Shown in pieces: positions 60,627-64,000 of a DNA stretch of 64,000 nt. The DNA is from Micromonospora sp. HNM0581 (GTDB lineage Bacteria; Actinomycetota; Actinomycetes; Mycobacteriales; Micromonosporaceae). Positions within the stretch are counted from its first letter, which is position 1, and each line of letters begins with the position of its first letter. The stretch covers positions 1 through 64,000 of the forward strand of contig NZ_JAASAD010000012.1 in assembly GCF_012726175.1 (NCBI RefSeq), given 5' to 3'. Below the pieces are notes generated by a model. The model made no database searches, was not told the origin of the DNA, and saw nothing but the letters and a program-made list of their open reading frames with translations. A program made the translations under genes and the position numbers.

Positions 60627-61586
60627 TCAGATGCCCGGCGGTCGGCCGCCGGTGAGCCGCATGGTGAAACCCTCCACGTCGCGGTGGTAGGTGACGTGAT
60701 TACAGGACTGGTGAGTGATCCACAGGCCCAGCCCGCCCGGTGACCCGTTCACCGACGGCAGCAGCCCGGCGTAGGGATCCTGCGGGCCGCTACCGGAATC
60801 GCTGACCGTGGCCACGAGGCGGTCCGCACCCGCCCACAACCGGAACCGGACCGGAGAAAGGCCGTGCCGCAACCCGTTGGTGACGGTCTCGCTGACGGCG
60901 ACGACGAAGTCGTCGAACTCGTCGGCCCGAAGACTGCCCGGACCGGCCCGGTGCACTGCCGCACGGGCCTGCGCCGCCGTGGGGCCGAGTAGATCGACGA
61001 GGGGCGTGGCCGTCTGGATCGGGTCGGGTGGCATCGGGCGTACCCGGCGTAGGAACGTGTCCGGGGCGACGTACGCGGCACTCGGCACATGCCGACCGTC
61101 GGCTCGGGCGAAACACGGATGGGTGGCGGCGACGTCGGCCAGCACGCCAGCTGCGGTGGTCCGCGTGTCGTACGCGCACATGCTCCACAACGGCCAGTCG
61201 TCGTACGCGTGGTTGATCGCCGACTCGTAGCGGGCCCACCAGTCCCAGGTGGGGCCGAGACCGAGCGGCGGCACCTCGCCGATGATCCGAATCTGGGTGG
61301 CGCCGTCGGCGACCAGATCGGCGAGGAGTTGGCGGTACATCCGGATGGCGGCGGTCGGCCGGCCGTAGACGTCGCCACCGGACAGGAACTCGACCTTCGT
61401 GTCGGCGGGCAACGCGGCGCGGACCAGATTGCCGGTGCGCTCCCCGAGAGCGACGAAGGTGGGCTCGTTCGCCTGGACACCGCCGACCAGGAACGGCACC
61501 ACGACGGCGAGCAGTTCCTCGTCGGAGGCATAGCAGAGGGCCTCGTGGAAGTAGCCGGTGCGCCCGGCGGCCGGACCGCTCCTCAC
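60627..61586 (-). CDS. RsbA-type anti-sigma regulator (MEDS plus HATPase)
   Basis: 319 residues. The N-terminal MEDS domain (about 10-170) has FHEALCYASDEELLAVVVPFLVGG and WARYESAINHAYDDWPLWSMCAYDTR. The C-terminal serine-kinase-type ATPase domain (about 205-319) has VAVSETVTNGLRHGLS (N box) and GLGLWITHQSCNHV (G box). This is the build of RsbA-family proteins that bind anti-anti-sigma factors or sigma factors. GTG or ATG start at 61586 overlaps the upstream MEDS/STAS gene stop by four bases. Confidence 0.87.
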   Translation of the reverse strand: MRSGPAAGRTGYFHEALCYASDEELLAVVVPFLVGGVQANEPTFVALGERTGNLVRAALPADTKVEFLSGGDVYGRPTAAIRMYRQLLADLVADGATQIRIIGEVPPLGLGPTWDWWARYESAINHAYDDWPLWSMCAYDTRTTAAGVLADVAATHPCFARADGRHVPSAAYVAPDTFLRRVRPMPPDPIQTATPLVDLLGPTAAQARAAVHRAGPGSLRADEFDDFVVAVSETVTNGLRHGLSPVRFRLWAGADRLVATVSDSGSGPQDPYAGLLPSVNGSPGGLGLWITHQSCNHVTYHRDVEGFTMRLTGGRPPGI

Positions 61587-62428
61587 CGGGCCACCTCCAC
61601 CCGCAGGTCGGGCAGGTCGAGCAGGGTGGCGAGCCGGGCAACCCCGGACCGGGCGGCCCGCAGCACCACGGTGGCCTGCCGGTCCCGGGCGTACTCGTTG
61701 AGGTGGATGAGCGCCCGGTGGTCGAGGAAGCGGAGTCCGTCGGCGTCAAGCACCAGTTCGTCGTCGACGGGCCGCAGCTCCGCGCGGTCCAACGCGGTGC
61801 GGAACAGGTCATGGTTGGACGGGTCCAGTTCCCCGGCGAGGGCGGCCTGTCCCTGGGCCAGCGGTACGGCGTACAACCGGAAAAGCAGCTGACCGAGGTT
61901 GTGTTGCGGGTGCAGGCAGGCCAATTCGGCGATCGCCGGTTCGCCCAGCTGCGACCGGTCGTACGCGCACATGGCCCGGAACGCCTCGGTGCGCATCATC
62001 TCGTTCACGCGCTGCTCGTAACGGGCGAACGCGTCGCGTCGAGCGGGAGTGCGGACCAGATCGGTGGCGTCGGCGGCGACCCGCAGGCCGGTGTAGCCGG
62101 CCGACACCGCCTCCCGGGTGGCGCGGCGGTAGGCCGCCACCTGGCTCGCCGGGTCGATCACCGCTGTGCTGCTGTACGCATCGTCGAGGGAATGAACCTG
62201 AGCGGCGCCCGTCAGCAGCGCGTCGGCGAAGTCCCGGGTATCGAGTAGTTCGTCACGGACCGGTTCGGCAGGTCCGGAGACGACGAACCAGACCCGCTCG
62301 CCGGCTGCCAGACCGGCCCGCAGGAACTCCACGGCTCGGGTCATGAACCCGGTCGGGCCGTCGTACGCCCAGCACAGGTGCCGGTGCCCCGGCGGTTGGC
62401 CGGTCAGCACGACACTGCGATCGCTCAC
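61583..62428 (-). CDS. MEDS-domain protein with STAS-like C-terminus
   Basis: 281 residues. A MEDS domain at about 12-180 (HLCWAYDGPTGFMTRAVEFL, then YEQRVNEMMRTEAFRAMCAYDRSQLG) and a STAS-like end (LVLDADGLRFLDHRALIHLNEYAR). A sigma-regulatory adaptor: it would bind the ATPase of the next gene, as anti-anti-sigma factors do. GTG start at 62428 with weak ribosome site. The stop overlaps the RsbA-type gene, so the two are translated together. Confidence 0.85.
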   Translation of the reverse strand: MSDRSVVLTGQPPGHRHLCWAYDGPTGFMTRAVEFLRAGLAAGERVWFVVSGPAEPVRDELLDTRDFADALLTGAAQVHSLDDAYSSTAVIDPASQVAAYRRATREAVSAGYTGLRVAADATDLVRTPARRDAFARYEQRVNEMMRTEAFRAMCAYDRSQLGEPAIAELACLHPQHNLGQLLFRLYAVPLAQGQAALAGELDPSNHDLFRTALDRAELRPVDDELVLDADGLRFLDHRALIHLNEYARDRQATVVLRAARSGVARLATLLDLPDLRVEVAR

Positions 62429-62545
62429 CTCAGGTGCCCCATCAGTGCAGTCTAAGGCGTCATTCGAGGTCGGCCCGCCGCGCAGGTTCTCGGGCTTCCG
62501 GTCGGGCCGGGAACCATCCGGCGACGTCGACCGACCAATACGGCG

Positions 62546-63121
62546 ATGACAGCCGTGACCGACGACATCAGCGGGTACGCGCTCGCCGCGGGCCGGGGCG
62601 ACCGCGCCGCCGCGACAGCTTTCGTGCGGGCCACCCAGCACGACGTGCGGCGGTTCCTGACCCACCTGCCCGGGGTGCGGGACATCGACGACCTGGTCCA
62701 GGAAACCTACCTGCGTGCCTGGCGGGCGCTGCCGTCGTTCGCCGGCCGGTCCACGGCGCGGACCTGGCTGCTCGCCATCGCCCGCCGGGTCGCGGTGGAC
62801 CAGGTACGCGCCGCCACCTGCCGGCCGCGTACCGCGAACCTCGGCGACTGGCAGGCAGCTGCGGAGAACACGTCGGCCGGAGTAAGCGCCGGGGTGGACG
62901 AGCAGGTGGTGCTCGGCGGTCTGCTCGACGGCCTGGCAACCGAGCGGCGGGAGGCGTTCATCGCCACGCAACTGCTCGGCCTGTCGTACGTCGAGGCCGC
63001 GCAGGTGTGCGGCGTGCCGGTCGGAACCATCCGGTCCCGGGTGGCCCGGGCCCGTGCGGACCTGGTCGCAGCGTTACGGTCGGTCGACCCACCGGTCGGA
63101 CGGCCCACCGCAGCCGGTTGA
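62546..63121 (+). CDS. Sigma-70 family (ECF-type) RNA polymerase sigma factor
   Basis: 191 residues. Region 2 reads RDIDDLVQETYLRAWRALPSF with STARTWLLAIARRVAVDQVRA; region 4 reads SYVEAAQVCGVPVGTIRSRVARARADL with helix-turn-helix. No region 1 or 3, so it is a group-4 factor, similar in layout to mycobacterial SigC. ATG at 62546. It is divergent from the MEDS operon and convergent with the zinc-finger membrane protein gene, 15 bases from its stop. Confidence 0.9.
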   Translation: MTAVTDDISGYALAAGRGDRAAATAFVRATQHDVRRFLTHLPGVRDIDDLVQETYLRAWRALPSFAGRSTARTWLLAIARRVAVDQVRAATCRPRTANLGDWQAAAENTSAGVSAGVDEQVVLGGLLDGLATERREAFIATQLLGLSYVEAAQVCGVPVGTIRSRVARARADLVAALRSVDPPVGRPTAAG

Positions 63122-63136
63122 GCTGAGGCCCGCCCG

Positions 63137-63985
63137 TCAGGCGACCCGCCGGTGCCGGTCGTCGTCACCGTGGGTGGTGCGGCTGCGGACCGGGGTGGAG
63201 TCGTACCGGGGGTGCGTGAGGCCGTGTCGGGCCTGGGCCGAGTAGGGCGGCAGCAGCCGCAGCGGGGCGGGTTCGTCGCCCTCGTCGAGGCGCAACCGCC
63301 AGCGGGACTGCTCTGGCTGGCGGCGGTCGCCCGGTTCACCGGGTTGGCGGGAGCTGCGCGCCAACAGCACGGTGATCAGGTAGCCGACCACCAGGAAGCC
63401 GTGACTCACCAGTCGTTCCACCGCGACCTGCGAGGCGACGAGATCGTTCACCGACAGCAGCACCAACGTGACCACGAAGGCGCCGAGCATCGGTAGCAGC
63501 CCCGACGGCGAGGTACGGCGCAACGCGACGAACAGGAACCCGGCACCCACCGCGACGTTCCAGGCGGCAGACTCGTGCCACAGATGCTGGCCGCTGTCAT
63601 GCAGGTGTTCGGCGACCCCGGCCCGGCCGATCTGCGCCAAACCGAGGACCAGTTGCACCGCGCCGAGCAGCCCCAACGCGGCGCGTAGCCCGTCGGCCAG
63701 GGTGAGCTGCCCACCGCTCGACCGCAGCCAGCGGCCCGGCACCGCGGCGAGCGTTCGCCAACGACGGCGCGGCGGCGGGGCGGCGGCGAGGATCACCTCG
63801 GTGAGATCCGGTAGCGAGGTCACCACCTGGGTACGTGCCCGGCGCGTCACCGTCGCGGCCGAATCCAGCCAGGTCCGGCAACCGGTACACATCTCCAGAT
63901 GCCCTTCGACCCTGTGCTGCTCGTCCGCCGTGGCCTCGCCGTCCAACTGCGCCGACAGGATCTCCCGCCACTGCTCGCACTGCAT
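63137..63985 (-). CDS. Zinc-finger membrane anti-sigma factor (zf-HC2)
   Basis: 282 residues. The N-terminal ZAS zinc finger has His29, Cys33 and Cys36 (HLEMCTGC) with Cys3 upstream, the hallmark of anti-sigma factors that hold ECF sigma factors. Residues 95-215 hold several membrane segments (GLRAALGLLGAVQLVLGL, AAWNVAVGAGFLFVAL, FVVTLVLLSVNDLV, HGFLVVGYLITVLLA); the C-terminus is basic and disordered. It lies convergent to the sigma gene at 62546-63121, its likely partner. Confidence 0.87.
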   Translation of the reverse strand: MQCEQWREILSAQLDGEATADEQHRVEGHLEMCTGCRTWLDSAATVTRRARTQVVTSLPDLTEVILAAAPPPRRRWRTLAAVPGRWLRSSGGQLTLADGLRAALGLLGAVQLVLGLAQIGRAGVAEHLHDSGQHLWHESAAWNVAVGAGFLFVALRRTSPSGLLPMLGAFVVTLVLLSVNDLVASQVAVERLVSHGFLVVGYLITVLLARSSRQPGEPGDRRQPEQSRWRLRLDEGDEPAPLRLLPPYSAQARHGLTHPRYDSTPVRSRTTHGDDDRHRRVA

Positions 63986-64000
63986 GTACTGATAGTCGGT

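Noticed and set aside
62500..62545. ECF-type promoter before the sigma factor gene
   Set aside because: GGGAAC is present but no CGTC-type -10 lies at the right distance.

Overview
The window reads as chromosomal DNA of a high-GC actinomycete, most likely a Micromonosporaceae member (Micromonospora/Salinispora type). The evidence is the very GC-rich third codon positions, frequent GTG starts, Shine-Dalgarno sequences of GGAGG type, and many actinobacterial signature families: septation protein SepH, the DUF3027, DUF2530 and TIGR03089 families, SCO6745-type proteins, bacterial XPB, futalosine-pathway menaquinone genes and Ku/LigD end joining. No rRNA, tRNA, CRISPR array, insertion sequence or prophage gene was recognised. 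This is core or shell chromosome rather than a mobile island.

Layout. 0.1-6.6 kb: a tiny membrane ORF, a PPOX flavoprotein, a DUF2231 membrane protein with Hsp20, and a heptose/glycosyltransferase patch (GT9, GT2, HldE-like bifunctional enzyme, NUDIX). 6.6-13.4 kb: a HAD phosphatase, an SCO6745 protein, a membrane FKBP, then Ku facing a split LigD (ligase and polymerase as separate overlapping genes) and TIGR03089. 13.4-23.8 kb: XPB helicase, a small membrane protein, an 822-residue helicase-associated protein, a HAD protein, a cold-shock protein, futalosine genes mqnD and mqnB, an MFS protein, and DUF3027/DUF2530. 23.9-37.9 kb: purine permease, a MarR/MFS pair with an operator, SepH, SerC, citrate synthase 2, PdxH plus an MFS exporter, aldose epimerase, nitroreductase, a TTG-start small protein coupled to an acyl-CoA dehydrogenase, DUF4230 and PspC. 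38.3-43.9 kb: a translationally coupled envelope-polymer cassette (Wzm/TagG-type permease, Wzt/TagH-type ATPase, and a nucleotidyltransferase-like/CDP-alcohol phosphotransferase fusion), followed by an MsiK-type sugar ABC ATPase and a hotdog thioesterase preceded by a palindromic operator. 44.2-53.4 kb: a HAD mutase overlapping a GH65 phosphorylase, a hydrolase, an AI-2E-type permease, small hypothetical proteins and a beta-carbonic anhydrase. 53.4-56.1 kb: a secreted coiled-coil wall protein behind a cyclic di-AMP riboswitch, and YibE/F. 56.4-60.3 kb: a copper operon (csoR divergent from copZ, a His-rich secreted protein and copA, with two CsoR-type boxes). 60.3-64 kb: CsbD with a sigma-B-like promoter, two MEDS-domain sigma-regulator proteins, a sigma factor and a convergent zinc-finger anti-sigma factor.

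How parts work together. Copper enters the CopZ/CopA export route under CsoR. The GH65 phosphorylase would release beta-glucose 1-phosphate that the adjacent HAD mutase converts to glucose 6-phosphate. Ku plus the two LigD pieces make an end-joining set. MqnB and MqnD are two steps of the futalosine menaquinone route. The least conventional candidates are the ABC exporter/CDP-alcohol phosphotransferase fusion cassette, the large insertion in the HldE-like kinase, the c-di-AMP riboswitch with the ribosome binding site right next to P1, and several unassigned palindromes. No wholly new defence or mobile system was seen.
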